NCBI GenBank assembly: GCA_016926695.1
Contig: JAFGOB010000175.1
Coordinates: 7,765 to 71,764 of the forward strand
DNA from: Dehalococcoidales bacterium
Lineage (GTDB): Bacteria; Chloroflexota; Dehalococcoidia; Dehalococcoidales; UBA3254
Reading direction: 5' to 3'
Length of the DNA stretch: 64,000 bases
The notes beneath the pieces were generated by a model. The model saw nothing but the letters and a program-made list of their open reading frames with translations. It made no database searches and was not told where the DNA came from. Positions 16,351 through 25,888 of this stretch are shown in pieces (position 1 is the first letter of the stretch; every line of letters starts with the position of its first letter). The position numbers and the translations under genes are program-made.

Positions 16351-18003
16351 TTAAAGTACCCGCTGTGTAAGCATTCCCTTCCTGATTTCCCAGATCACCT
16401 TCCCGAACTTGCGTATAAATCTACGATCGTGGGATACCGCTATAACCGGTCCCCGGAAAGCTTCTATGGCCGATTCGAACGATTCCAGGGTGTCCAGGCT
16501 GAGATGATTGGTGGGCTCGTCCAGTATCAGCGTGTTCGGCTCAATCCCTATCAGCCGTGCAATCTGAAGCTTTTGTAACTGTCCCAGGCTCAACTCGCCT
16601 GTCTTTTTGTATATTTCTTCATAGCGAAAGAGCCCGCAAGTAACCAGTACGAAAATGAAGTCATTCTCGCTGCCGGTGAGACCCTGCCGGTAAAAATCCA
16701 GAAGGGTCTTACCGGTGTTCAACATCTCGGGTTCCTGTGGGAGATACCCGATGCGGGTATGCGGCGCCCGGTCTGTTCTTCCTGTATCCGGCGGGGATAT
16801 TCCCGCTAATATTTCTAAAAGCGTGGTCTTGCCGCTTCCGTTAGGTCCGGTAATTACTATGCGGGCATCAGCTTCAATCACCAGATTTATTCCCTGAAAT
16901 ACCACCCCGGTGCCGTAGCTGCGGCCTATGTTCTCAGCCCTTATTACTTCAGCAGACCTTATCGTTCGGGGAGCAAAATCAGCCTTGAACCGTAAGAATC
17001 TGGGCGGCCTGGGCACAGGGTTTTCTCTGATACGTTCAAGTTGCTCTTCGGTTTTGCGGATGGTGCGGGAAATCGAACTCTGCTTTCGTTGTCCTTTGAA
17101 ATGAGGCACAAATTTATCATTATCCCTGGTTTTTCTTCCTTGTCCAGCATGGTTAGAAGAAGAACCCGCTATTTTGATTTTACGGCTGATCTCTTCAATG
17201 ATCTCCTGCTGTTTCCGGTATGCCTCTTCCCATGCGGACCTCTCCTCTCCTTTGGCTGTTTTGTAGACATCGTAGTCGCCGCTGTATTTCTTGAGCCTGT
17301 GGGCATGTTCGTCGATCTCATATACAGTGTTGACGGTGTTATTGAGAAACTCCCGGTCGTGTGAAGCGGTTATGACCGCTCCCTTGAAAGCCGAAAGAAA
17401 ATTCTCAAGCCACCTTAAGCTGGTATCATCCAGGTTGTTGGTAGGTTCATCCAGTAAAAGCAGGTCGGCATCTTTGAGAAGAAGCATTGCCAGTCCCAGA
17501 CGCGTTTTTTCTCCCCCGGATAGGGTATGCACCGGTCGTAACCGGTCCAGGCAGGCTATACCCAGACCCTCCATGACACTATCGATGCGGTAATCGATTT
17601 TATAGCCTTCATTTCCATGATAAGCGGTAGATAATTCATCTTGTTTGTCTGCCGGGTTATATAGCGGAGTTTCACCGGAGCGGTCCATGGACTCTTCGAT
17701 CCGGTTTATGCGGTTTTCAATTTCCCTGATGTCCGCTGCCGCCTTATCCAGCAGGTCGTTCACCGTGAGGTACTCTGAAACCGCCAGGGACTGGGGCAGG
17801 TATGCTGTTTTCAATCCGTAAACCGGCACTATATCACCCGTATCCGGTATCTCTATACCCGCCATTATTCTCATCAGTGTGGACTTTCCCGCACCGTTGG
17901 CCCCGACCAGCCCGGCCTTTTCACCCTTGTTTAGAGTCAGGCTTATCTGATCCAGGACAGTATAAGGTCCATACGATTTTGAAATATTTCTCAGGGTAAG
18001 CAT
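16351..18003 (-). CDS. ABC-F family ATPase
   Basis: This protein of about 550 residues starts at MLTLRN (18003), where AGAGGTG lies about 7 bases upstream; a longer frame begins at 18045. It has two ATP-binding cassettes without membrane segments. The first has Walker A GANGAGKST, signature LSGGEKTRLGLA and Walker B LLLLDEPTNNLD. The second has GPNGSGKTT, LSLGQLQKLQIARL and LILDEPTNHLS. A charged linker (about 245-325) joins them. ABC-F proteins act on ribosomes, as translation factors or target-protection antibiotic resistance factors. The divergent linker and second signature suggest the resistance-type branch, but this is not certain. A hairpin at 18160-18192 lies upstream. Confidence 0.88.
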   Translation of the reverse strand: MLTLRNISKSYGPYTVLDQISLTLNKGEKAGLVGANGAGKSTLMRIMAGIEIPDTGDIVPVYGLKTAYLPQSLAVSEYLTVNDLLDKAAADIREIENRINRIEESMDRSGETPLYNPADKQDELSTAYHGNEGYKIDYRIDSVMEGLGIACLDRLRPVHTLSGGEKTRLGLAMLLLKDADLLLLDEPTNNLDDTSLRWLENFLSAFKGAVITASHDREFLNNTVNTVYEIDEHAHRLKKYSGDYDVYKTAKGEERSAWEEAYRKQQEIIEEISRKIKIAGSSSNHAGQGRKTRDNDKFVPHFKGQRKQSSISRTIRKTEEQLERIRENPVPRPPRFLRFKADFAPRTIRSAEVIRAENIGRSYGTGVVFQGINLVIEADARIVITGPNGSGKTTLLEILAGISPPDTGRTDRAPHTRIGYLPQEPEMLNTGKTLLDFYRQGLTGSENDFIFVLVTCGLFRYEEIYKKTGELSLGQLQKLQIARLIGIEPNTLILDEPTNHLSLDTLESFESAIEAFRGPVIAVSHDRRFIRKFGKVIWEIRKGMLTQRVL

Positions 18004-18159
18004 AACAAGCACCTCTCGATCTGAAAAACTTGATAACAGAATCAAGGCCGAGCAGGTGACTGTTTGAAGGATAGTCTATCCGGACAATAATCGGATGCGG
18101 GAAGTGAAAAATATTAATGCGTATCGCGGATTATAAAGCCGAATATACCGAAACTCTCT

Positions 18160-18192
18160 CCGCCTTTCGGATGTATAAAACATGAAAGGCGG
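18160..18192 (-). terminator. Hairpin between epimerase and ABC-F genes
   Basis: CCGCCTTTC (18160-18168) is complementary to GAAAGGCGG (18184-18192) with a 15-base loop. On the minus strand it lies about 150 bases after the epimerase stop and about 160 bases before the ABC-F start. It could end the first transcript or attenuate the second. Confidence 0.4.
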
Positions 18193-18339
18193 TATAGTAC
18201 CTTGCTCGACCGGTATCGATTCAGCTTTATTTCATGTATGCAGTCCTCAGTTCCGCATTCTAGCATATCGAGTTCGTAGCATCAATAGTGCGGCTTGTCC
18301 GGCCGTAGTAGAAATACCGTTATATTACGTCCAGCGTTA

Positions 18340-19329
18340 TTACGACCCCGGACCTGTAACAGGGTCCAGACCGGCTTCCAGCCGTGCGTCGTTGATATGC
18401 AGCAGGACGGCCTTTTCCAGCGGAAGCAGCGAGAAACCGAAGTCCTGCCGGGCCCTTTCACAGCTAACCTTCCAGGGCAGTCCGTTACGGGCTGCTTCTG
18501 CCGGCTGAGACTGATTGCCGAACTCTATCTCTGTATCCGATAGATATTTTTTTATCGCGCTGGCAATATCCCGCATGCTGGCCGGCTGGCTGGCGACGTT
18601 GTATACCGGGTGCGGGGACGAAGGAGCTTTAATCAACAGCCCGGTTAACGCCGCCACGTCATCGGCTGAAGAAAGCGCCGAAAGGCTGTTTCCATCCATT
18701 TCCGTCCTGAACGTTTTTCCCTGTGCCGGCAGTGAGACCAGGTCGGAAAAGAGCTTAATTATCGGCGGAAAGGTCCCACCGTGCCCGTATCCCAGGAAGG
18801 GCCTCAGGCCGGAAAAATTGATGCTGTATAAATCATGATATTGTTTAGCCAGCATCTCAGCCAGTTGCTTTGTTACGCCGTAGGCGTTGATTGGATGAGG
18901 AATGTCGTCTTCATTGACATCCCTATCGCCGTACTCGCCCTGAGTCCCGTAAACTCCCACGGAGCTGGCATACACTACCCGTTTGATTCCCATCAGCCGG
19001 GCGGTTTCGAAAACGTTGCACATTCCCAGCGTATTCACCTTGATGGCCTTCCGCGGGGATTGCTCAAAAGCACCGGTCAGGATATAAGCAAAATTGATGA
19101 TCCTGTCGACCGAGTAGTCTTTTACGCATTTCAGGACATCCTCGATCTCTGACACATCACCCCGGATAAAACGGAACCTGTCCCGGTAGGGACCAATGGC
19201 TTTGAACAACCACTCCGGCGGAGGTACCATATCCAGGGAAATGACTCCCGATACTTCACTATCGCCTAGAAGGTGAATCACTGTTTTGCGTCCGAACAGC
19301 CCGCTTCCTCCGATAACCAGTATATTCAT
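18340..19329 (-). CDS. NAD(P)-dependent epimerase/dehydratase, copy 1
   Basis: This 329-residue protein is an extended short-chain dehydrogenase. The N-terminal VIGGSGLFGRKT is the Rossmann GxxGxxG loop, followed by RFIRGDVSEIED and the catalytic triad region YASSVGVYG with YGVTK (Tyr-x3-Lys). Such enzymes act on nucleotide sugars or related alcohols; the substrate is unknown. AGGGGG lies 5 bases upstream of the start. A close paralogue is at 38740-39714, with the same GGSGLFGRKTV start and the same C-terminal HINDARLEAGL, so the pair arose by duplication. Confidence 0.88.
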   Translation of the reverse strand: MNILVIGGSGLFGRKTVIHLLGDSEVSGVISLDMVPPPEWLFKAIGPYRDRFRFIRGDVSEIEDVLKCVKDYSVDRIINFAYILTGAFEQSPRKAIKVNTLGMCNVFETARLMGIKRVVYASSVGVYGTQGEYGDRDVNEDDIPHPINAYGVTKQLAEMLAKQYHDLYSINFSGLRPFLGYGHGGTFPPIIKLFSDLVSLPAQGKTFRTEMDGNSLSALSSADDVAALTGLLIKAPSSPHPVYNVASQPASMRDIASAIKKYLSDTEIEFGNQSQPAEAARNGLPWKVSCERARQDFGFSLLPLEKAVLLHINDARLEAGLDPVTGPGS

Positions 19330-19364
19330 TTTAGCCCCCTGTTTTTACTGTTTCACGGGTATTT

Positions 19365-19985
19365 TTATATATGACTGTAAATAACGAGTATAACGGTGAG
19401 ATCGGCCGCCGCATGAGAAGCCAGTGAAGGCAATAAGCCGCTGCTCTTGCAGTTGGACCAGCGCCAGAACCAGGCTCCCAGCACCAGTACTGCCAATACC
19501 GCGAACCGCCAGACCGGTCCCACTTTATCTCCCAGTACCATTATGTGATAGCCCGAGAAAAATATGTCATTAAGAATTATACCTTTGCCTTCATGGGGGA
19601 GGAAGCCCCTCCAGAAATATTCCTCAAACCAGGGATTTACCAGTACGAAGTAAATAATAAAAGGAATCCATGTTTTATCCGTCAGCCCTATACTATGAAG
19701 ATAATAGCCGATATCGTCCGGAATGGAGAGAACAGGCCATAGAAGATAAAGAAGCAGACCGCCGGCAGATCCGAAAAGAGTGGTAACGACGGGAAGTAAG
19801 CGGCTGTCGCTGCGTATAAAGGATCTAAATCCGACCGGTTCCCTCGATAATAGCACGTTCACAGCCATACAGGTATGATAGGCCAGTATGGCGGCCCAGG
19901 CATTATGAAATACCAGTAAAGACGGTCCGAGTGTGATATAAGGAATCAACGGACCGGTTATTTTTTTGAGGATGAAGTCTTTCAA
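19365..19985 (-). CDS. CPBP-family intramembrane metalloprotease-like protein
   Basis: This 206-residue protein has about six hydrophobic segments. The CPBP (Abi) signature is visible: WFEEYFWRGFL (EExxxR), then SGYHIMVL with a second-motif His, and LPSLASHAAADL with the third His. Bacterial relatives are glutamic-type intramembrane proteases involved in peptide maturation or self-protection. The start is TTG at 19985 without a convincing ribosome binding site, so it is uncertain, but no alternative Met lies near. It is 35 bases downstream of nothing on its own strand and is followed by the epimerase gene. Confidence 0.75.
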   Translation of the reverse strand: MKDFILKKITGPLIPYITLGPSLLVFHNAWAAILAYHTCMAVNVLLSREPVGFRSFIRSDSRLLPVVTTLFGSAGGLLLYLLWPVLSIPDDIGYYLHSIGLTDKTWIPFIIYFVLVNPWFEEYFWRGFLPHEGKGIILNDIFFSGYHIMVLGDKVGPVWRFAVLAVLVLGAWFWRWSNCKSSGLLPSLASHAAADLTVILVIYSHI

Positions 19986-20185
19986 ACGTTGTCTGCTATA
20001 AATAGGATTTGTTACCCGTTTCTGTTTCTCTCAGTATATCACCTGAAAGACTGAATAGCTGTATCGCTCTGATTTGCTGATGGTAACCGGGTATATAAGA
20101 CAAATCTGAGACGATGCGTATGCTATAATGATGCTGTGATGCGCCGTGCAATTGCGTACTGTATCGTATCAATGGAGAAAATACC

Positions 20186-21040
20186 ATGCAACCGAAAAAT
20201 GATTTTGTTATCCGTACCATGAATCATCTGGAACTTGAATTGGCTGTTAATTTTGCTAAAAATGAGGGCTGGAATCCGGGGATTGATGATGCTGAATGTT
20301 TCTATCATACCGATCCCGAGGGATTCCTGGTCGGAACACTGGACAACCGTCCGGTGTCTTTTGTTTCGGCGGTATCATATGGAGGAAAGTTCGGTTTCAT
20401 AGGTTTTTATATCGTAGAACCGGAATTACGCGGCAGAGAGTACGGAATATTAATGGGATTGGCCGCCTTAAAGAGGCTGGAGGGGCAAAACACGGGGATT
20501 GACGGTGTACTGGAAAAGGAATCCGTCTATGAGATGTTTGGATTCAAGAAGGCCTACCGCAATATACGTTACGAACATTTCCCGTTATCTAAGGATGCAG
20601 CGGTATTACCGGAAATGAAGAAGTTGACGGAGGCAGGACCTGAGATTTTACAGTATGACCGCCGGTGTTTTCCGGCAGAAAGACAGGTTTTTCTCCAATA
20701 CTGGCTAAAACAGCCGCATTCCTTCGCGCTGGGATTTGTCGAGAACGGCCGGATTAAAGGTTATGGTGTTATCAGACGCTGTTTTACGGGATACAAGATC
20801 GGACCTCTGTTTGCAGATGACGCCTCGATTGCTGAAAGCCTGTATTTTGGCCTGACGGCCAAAACGGAAAAAGGCTCACCGGTCTATCTGGATGTTCCGG
20901 AGGTCAATTCCGGGGCTGTGAAACTGGCGGAAAAGTACAATATGAAAGAGGTCTTTGCTACCGCCCGCATGTATTCTAAAGGGCAGCCGGACATCGCACT
21001 GGACAAGGTTTTTGGCGTCACCTCGTTTGAGCTGGGATGA
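20186..21040 (+). CDS. GNAT-family acetyltransferase (YitH/HolE-like two-domain type)
   Basis: This 284-residue protein starts at an ATG with GGAGA about 9 bases upstream. The N-terminal GNAT domain (about 8-130) ends in the acetyl-CoA loop VEPELRGREYGIL (R-x-x-G type), then FGFKKAYRNIRYE. A second alpha/beta domain (about 150-284) with DRRCFPAERQVFLQYWL and GYGVIRRCFTGYKIGPL matches the C-terminal half of AcetylTransf_18-type proteins. The acceptor is unknown; relatives modify small molecules or amino groups. It is divergent from the CPBP gene with about 200 bases between them. Confidence 0.8.
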   Translation: MQPKNDFVIRTMNHLELELAVNFAKNEGWNPGIDDAECFYHTDPEGFLVGTLDNRPVSFVSAVSYGGKFGFIGFYIVEPELRGREYGILMGLAALKRLEGQNTGIDGVLEKESVYEMFGFKKAYRNIRYEHFPLSKDAAVLPEMKKLTEAGPEILQYDRRCFPAERQVFLQYWLKQPHSFALGFVENGRIKGYGVIRRCFTGYKIGPLFADDASIAESLYFGLTAKTEKGSPVYLDVPEVNSGAVKLAEKYNMKEVFATARMYSKGQPDIALDKVFGVTSFELG

Positions 21041-21165
21041 CCTGTATCAGCTTCTGCCAGTTTTACATGGAAAAAGATATAATCACTGATAAAATGCACA
21101 GCCGGGCAAGGGGATTTTCAGTATATCTGGCATGGTTTAGGTGCTCTGTTGACCTGCTTCTCTTT

Positions 21166-21966
21166 TTACTGCGCCCTCATCAGGACGATGCGCCATTCCG
21201 CGCCGTGCAAAGCGAAAGTATCCCATATTGCTTCTTTGTTTACCGCAGAGTCCATAAACCGGTAATATCCCGTGCCTGAAGTCTTCTCCGACACTTCTCT
21301 GCCTAATTCCAGGAGCTGAGGAAAGTCCTGGTACATAGGGTCAACAAAGGTGTTTCTGCCTATCTGGTCCGCATCCATTTCATATATTATACGCCCGTCA
21401 GGCTGCATGAACATTACCGAGAAATTACCGTGTTCCGTACGTGAGACGATATCACGGATAAGGACCTCCGGTCTGAGAAGTACGCTGACCGATCCCGTTA
21501 TACCGTTTTCAGTTGAGAACACAGGGTATTCCATGTCAGCCGCTTCAATGCCTTCAACCGATCGGAAATTACAGCTCAGCACGGGCTTTAAGGTGCGAAA
21601 CAGGCGAATGACCTGCTCCTGGTCGCTGATATCCGCACCTTCGGCTATTTTATATTCATCCGGTTCCACTGCAACGATAATGCCGTTCCGGTTAACGGTG
21701 CAGGTATCCACAGCGTAGGGGCGTTTATCGAGTAGTCCTGCCAGGATTTTCCGGGCATGAGCACCGGCCGGATCCAGCCCCGATAGTTCTCCGGCAGCGT
21801 TGGCAAGGTCACGGTCCAGACCGTTCATCGCTGACTGCAATTCCTGCTGTACCTGATCCAGTACTTTCTCTGCCTCCTGTTGTGAAGCCGGTTTACAGGC
21901 GCAGAACGAGCCGCAAAAGATGGTTAACAAAAGGCACATAAAGACGGTACATTTCAGGCGGTTCAT
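21166..21966 (-). CDS. Cache-like sensor lipoprotein
   Basis: This 266-residue protein has a signal peptide and lipobox-like FCAC near residue 24, a short coiled region (about 30-65) and then a double-Cache-like extracellular domain. The signs are a VNRNGIIVAVEP strand, an ISDQEQVIRLF segment, a central VSVLLRPEVLIRDIV helix and a second lobe with FMQPDGRIIYEMDADQIGRNTF that ends in EWRIVLMR. Cache domains bind small ligands outside the cell, normally as part of receptors, but this one has no transmembrane output domain. It would need a partner protein. Compare the orphan Cache lipoprotein at 31389-31919. Confidence 0.65.
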   Translation of the reverse strand: MNRLKCTVFMCLLLTIFCGSFCACKPASQQEAEKVLDQVQQELQSAMNGLDRDLANAAGELSGLDPAGAHARKILAGLLDKRPYAVDTCTVNRNGIIVAVEPDEYKIAEGADISDQEQVIRLFRTLKPVLSCNFRSVEGIEAADMEYPVFSTENGITGSVSVLLRPEVLIRDIVSRTEHGNFSVMFMQPDGRIIYEMDADQIGRNTFVDPMYQDFPQLLELGREVSEKTSGTGYYRFMDSAVNKEAIWDTFALHGAEWRIVLMRAQ

Positions 21967-22000
21967 GATCGGGTACTTTACCTTTCATAATGTATTGCTG

Positions 22001-22936
22001 TTAGTGTAGGGGGTTTCTGGTAGGCACGATGGTAACCTGACTGCCGGGTATGTTGCTCTCCAGTTCGTGTTTCATTTCATCAATATTATTTTGAACATCG
22101 GCCATCTTGCTTTCCGGATCGAACTCAAGAAGGAGTTCGACGTAAACATTGTTGCCCGACCTCCTTGAGTTGACGCCATGGATGGCTTCATAAGCATTGA
22201 AATGGGTAGCCAGCGATCTCAGCACGATAAGCTGGAGAGAATCGCTTAACGCACGGTCGAGCAGGTCGTATACCGATGAAGAAATCACACCATAGGTAGA
22301 AAAGATTAGCACACCCAGCATGACAATTGAACCTGCCGGATCGATATAGACTGCCCAGGAGTAGTTTCTGAAAAGAAGACTTAAACCCAGTGACGCCACC
22401 ACGCAGATTGTTGAGATAGTTTTAACCTGGTATAGTCGCCAGAGCGATTCCATCATAGGTGAGTTGGCGCTTTTAGCCGTTTTATAGCTCTGCCACCAGA
22501 GCCAGCCGTTGAAAAGCGCAGCCAGGGCTGAAAAAAACACACCAATGCCCAGACCCATCGCGTGTATTTCCACCGGATTCTGGAAACGATCGATAATCTG
22601 GTACAGGATAATAATAATAGATATCAGCATTACCCCGGCTACAACCAGGCTGGACAGGTTTTCCATTTTACCGTAGCCGTAGTTGTAGACTGCGTTCTTG
22701 CCCTTGGCTATTTTCTGTATCGTCATCCAGGAAAAGAAAATGGCAAAAACCACGCCTACATTTCTTAGGAGGTCGGAAAATACCGTCAGTGAGTTGGCCA
22801 CTATCACAATCGCAATGGCCGGAAAAAGTCCGATTATGCCGAATAAAAGACCTGTCAATATTGACCGCTGTTTTGATTCGTAGCTGCTTTTACTGGGAGA
22901 AAAGAATCCTCTTATGAACTTGATTATTTTCTGCAT
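22001..22936 (-). CDS. Cation-diffusion-facilitator-like membrane protein
   Basis: This 311-residue protein has six predicted helices (first at about 28-50) and a C-terminal cytoplasmic ferredoxin-like domain (about 225-305; NVYVELLLEFDPESKMADV and a late VTIVPT strand), the CDF layout. The metal-site pairs look degenerate. Where active members have D-x3-D in helix 2, this reads SDLLRN. The helix-5 H-x3-D position reads LYQVKT. It may therefore be a non-transporting or altered-specificity member. No strong ribosome binding site precedes the ATG. Confidence 0.75.
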   Translation of the reverse strand: MQKIIKFIRGFFSPSKSSYESKQRSILTGLLFGIIGLFPAIAIVIVANSLTVFSDLLRNVGVVFAIFFSWMTIQKIAKGKNAVYNYGYGKMENLSSLVVAGVMLISIIIILYQIIDRFQNPVEIHAMGLGIGVFFSALAALFNGWLWWQSYKTAKSANSPMMESLWRLYQVKTISTICVVASLGLSLLFRNYSWAVYIDPAGSIVMLGVLIFSTYGVISSSVYDLLDRALSDSLQLIVLRSLATHFNAYEAIHGVNSRRSGNNVYVELLLEFDPESKMADVQNNIDEMKHELESNIPGSQVTIVPTRNPLH

Positions 22937-23256
22937 GTTTTTGCCTGGTCCGTTATTGGTCTTGAAACGTTTGACTTTAAAGTAATTATAAGAGAAAATA
23001 AGTAAAAATCACAAGTAGGCTGTTTCATCCCGGTCTGTGAACTTAAAATTACCTCTTCTTCAGTTTTTAAACCGGTTTTTTATCGGACTGTTTTACTCTC
23101 GAACTGATTAAATACCGATATATGGATCATTAAAATATGCAGACTAGTGTAGTGTCAGTTAATTAAGTTTAAAGTGTTCAGCGCGCTTTTAGCTTCATGC
23201 TACTGTAAAGCTGTTTATGAGACACTACACTGGCGATACGGGGAGAACCGGACTGA
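22937..23256. other. 320-base gap containing MITE copy 1
   Basis: Divergent spacer between the CDF-like gene and the alpha/beta hydrolase gene. Apart from the 86-bp MITE-like element at 23146-23231 and a GGGAGA ribosome binding site for the hydrolase, I see only AT-rich sequence. Confidence 0.6.
23146..23231 (+). mobile_element. MITE-like element, copy 1 (86 bp)
   Basis: It begins AGTGTAGTGTC and ends GACACTACACT, a perfect 11-bp terminal inverted repeat. The internal sequence matches the reverse complement of 51784-51869 at about 85 percent by eye (13 mismatches in 86). No open reading frame is present, so it would depend on a transposase elsewhere. It ends just 10 bases before the ribosome binding site of the next gene. 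No clear target duplication is visible. Confidence 0.75.
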
Positions 23257-24126
23257 TTGAGTGGAATAATTGAAGGCAATATTACTGTTGGATCTAAAAA
23301 TATCTGGTACTCTGTTTATGGCCGCGCACAAAAGGGAGTGCCTCTGCTAGTTATTCACGGCGGTCCGGGTTTTTTGAGTATGCCGCAGGTGGTAAGCGAC
23401 CTGGCTTTTGAACGACCGGTATATTTTTACGATCAACTGGGCTGCGGGAAGAGCGAAAAAGCCGGTGATAAAAGTTTTTATGCGCTGGACTACTACGTGC
23501 GGGAACTGAATGAAGTGCGGCAAAGACTTGTTCCGGACAGCGTGATACTGATGGGTTTTTCCTGGGGTACTGCTCTGGCCAGTGCCTGGGTGCTTAAGAT
23601 GAAACCGGAAAAAGTGAAAGGCCTGGTACTATGCGGCCCTCTACTCAGTACACCACGCTGGGAGTCCGACCAGCGGGATAATATTGCTCATATGCCGGGA
23701 AACATCCGTAAAGCTATAGAAGATGGAGAAGCCAGGGGTGAGTATTCCCAAAGTTACCAGAATGCCATGATGGAATACTACCAAAGGCATGTTTGCCGGC
23801 TGGAACCCTGGCCTGATTTTTTACAGGAAGCCTTATCAATGCTTAATATGGATGTTTACCGGACCATGTGGGGCCCCAGTGAATTTACCGTTAGCGGTTC
23901 ACTTAAATATCTGGATCTGGTGCCCGCACTGAAAGACATCCAACAGCCTGTCTTGCTGGTATGCGGCGACCGGGATGAGGCCGGCGTAAAAACGGTCAAA
24001 GACTTTCAAACGGCGTTCCCCAACGCTCAGATGGCGGTTATTCCCGGTGCCTCGCATTTGCACCACATCGAACAGCCTGAAATATTTAAAGCTGCTGTAT
24101 CCGGCTTTTTGAAGACAATAAAATGA
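23257..24126 (+). CDS. Alpha/beta hydrolase, proline iminopeptidase-like
   Basis: This 289-residue protein starts with TTG at 23257, preceded by GGGAGA about 10 bases upstream. The S33-type signature is complete: oxyanion loop HGGPGF, nucleophile elbow GFSWGTALA, acidic residue in VCGDRDE and catalytic His in GASHLHH. The fold and length match proline iminopeptidases and related amidases or esterases, which cut N-terminal proline or small amide/ester bonds in the cytoplasm. The exact substrate is not determinable. Its promoter region is immediately next to a MITE-like element. Confidence 0.88.
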   Translation: MSGIIEGNITVGSKNIWYSVYGRAQKGVPLLVIHGGPGFLSMPQVVSDLAFERPVYFYDQLGCGKSEKAGDKSFYALDYYVRELNEVRQRLVPDSVILMGFSWGTALASAWVLKMKPEKVKGLVLCGPLLSTPRWESDQRDNIAHMPGNIRKAIEDGEARGEYSQSYQNAMMEYYQRHVCRLEPWPDFLQEALSMLNMDVYRTMWGPSEFTVSGSLKYLDLVPALKDIQQPVLLVCGDRDEAGVKTVKDFQTAFPNAQMAVIPGASHLHHIEQPEIFKAAVSGFLKTIK

Positions 24127-24255
24127 AATTACATTTCTCTTGACGAGTGATTCAAGAGCTTGGTCTTTTCTTAAGGTCACAGCCAGCTTCTTCCTTTACG
24201 TAAAAGCCTGCCCCGTGACCTTTTATCGACACGGGGGAACACGGGAGAAGGATTT

Positions 24256-25737
24256 TTACTTGCCCAGCCCGCTGGCCTTAATCGCGTACTGGTAAATCTC
24301 CTTGCTGAAATCAAAGGCAATCTCCACGTTTTCCATCTCGACCTCGGCATTATTGATATATTGCAGCCGCAGTACATCCCCATTGTGGATTTCGGGTAAA
24401 ATCCCTCCGAAGAAGAAACCCATCACCTCCATCGATACGCAGTAACGCTGTACAGCCGGATGGGAGAGCGGAAGATCGAGAAAGATACAGTCAATGCGCT
24501 TGGAACAGAGTTCCTTCAAGCGGAATTTTACCAGGTCTTCAAGGTCTTTTCCGTATTCGACAACCCTCATGAATGCCCGGCTGGCTTCCGTTTGAACTTT
24601 GATATTGACCTGGGACAAATCCGGTAGCTCGGGGATATCGGCGGATACGATATTCCTGCGCATGTCCAATCTTTCGTAGATCCTGCGCATTATTCCGGCG
24701 TGATGCGGCGGCAGATATACATCCCTGACGGGTTCATTGTTAAGACGCGAATAAAATAGTATGATCGGACGGCGTTTGCTGTCGCCCTCTCCCTGGATGT
24801 CCTTGAAATACATGGTAGCCGGGGTAAAACCAAGCAATGCCCCTGTTTCAGAGGCTCCATCCGAGAGCGCTACCTTTTGAGAGTAGGTATGGACTGTTAC
24901 CGCCTCGCCGTATTCTCCCAGCATGCCCTGTTCATGGTTATAGTCTCTGGAAAACCGTTTGAGCTTCTTTAAAATACCTTGGCCCCTGTAACGGGGATCA
25001 ACTATGGCCTGTCCGGATTCACCGACAAGGGTCTCGGGGCTATCTTTACTCATCGCCAGATGGCCTATTATTTCATTCTCAGGCGTTACCGCTACCACGG
25101 AAATCATTAGTCCGCTTTCAATAAGCTCACGCACTCTTTCGGGAAAGTAGAAGTTGTCGGTTGAATAGGTATATCCGTAACAACGGTAGGCGCAGCGGGC
25201 AAGACTCAGGGATTCCTCCGGTCTCATAAGCCTTATGGTAATATCCGCCTCCGTTAATTTGGGTACAGCCTGAAGGTCTATCCCGGAAAGACGCTCATGC
25301 TCCTCACGGATATATTTCTCCAGCTCTTTTTCAGGCATATTCTTGACGATTTCAACCCTTTTTCCTCTGCGGCCCTGATTAATAAAACGGACCTCATCGG
25401 CGAAGGCCTTCATAAGTACCATACCCAGTCCGGATTCCTGTCCTTCATCGAACTTTTTGAAATCAAAGGGCAAGCCACGGTCCTCAATCCCCAGAACAAT
25501 TTGGCCGGGACGCCGTTCCAGTGTGATATCGTAGCTGCCGATTTCTCCTTCGAAAGCATGCTCGATCACATTAACACAGGCTTCTTCAACCACCAGCTCA
25601 ATGCGTCCCGCGTCCTTTTCTTCCAGACCGAGTTTATTTGAAAAGTCCCGAATGAGAGACAGTGCTCCGGGAAGAAGATCGATACGTGCGGGAAGGGTCA
25701 ACCGTATCACTTGATTATCCGGATTGCTCATTTTCAA
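24256..25737 (-). CDS. Anti-sigma-type ATPase fused to a GNAT domain
   Basis: This 493-residue protein has an N-terminal GHKL ATPase domain of the RsbW/SpoIIAB type (about 8-135). It has an N-box (EEACVNVIEHAF), G1 box (GIEDRGLPFDF) and G2 box (SGLGMVLMKAFADEV). A linker leads to a GNAT-like acyltransferase region (about 165-330; an IVDPRYRGQGILKKL acetyl-CoA loop) and a C-terminal alpha/beta segment (about 390-490). RsbW-type ATPases phosphorylate STAS antagonists or bind sigma factors. The fusion suggests that an acyltransferase is regulated by, or regulates, partner switching. It is divergent from the PP2C phosphatase gene next door. Confidence 0.82.
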   Translation of the reverse strand: MKMSNPDNQVIRLTLPARIDLLPGALSLIRDFSNKLGLEEKDAGRIELVVEEACVNVIEHAFEGEIGSYDITLERRPGQIVLGIEDRGLPFDFKKFDEGQESGLGMVLMKAFADEVRFINQGRRGKRVEIVKNMPEKELEKYIREEHERLSGIDLQAVPKLTEADITIRLMRPEESLSLARCAYRCYGYTYSTDNFYFPERVRELIESGLMISVVAVTPENEIIGHLAMSKDSPETLVGESGQAIVDPRYRGQGILKKLKRFSRDYNHEQGMLGEYGEAVTVHTYSQKVALSDGASETGALLGFTPATMYFKDIQGEGDSKRRPIILFYSRLNNEPVRDVYLPPHHAGIMRRIYERLDMRRNIVSADIPELPDLSQVNIKVQTEASRAFMRVVEYGKDLEDLVKFRLKELCSKRIDCIFLDLPLSHPAVQRYCVSMEVMGFFFGGILPEIHNGDVLRLQYINNAEVEMENVEIAFDFSKEIYQYAIKASGLGK

Positions 25738-25888
25738 CTCCTGATTAAAATATAAGACTGGTACATTTTAATGGTTTACATATAGTTTATCAACCCTGCC
25801 GGCTTATTGTTTTTACTCGTTGACTGTTGACGACATGAACAGGGTATGATATGTTAAGGGCAATCGTGTGATACGTCAAGGAGGCGGG

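Noticed and set aside
25868..25888. GTG at 25868 as start of the PP2C sensor
   Set aside because: The AAGGAGG site lies after it, inside the would-be coding sequence, and fits the TTG at 25889.
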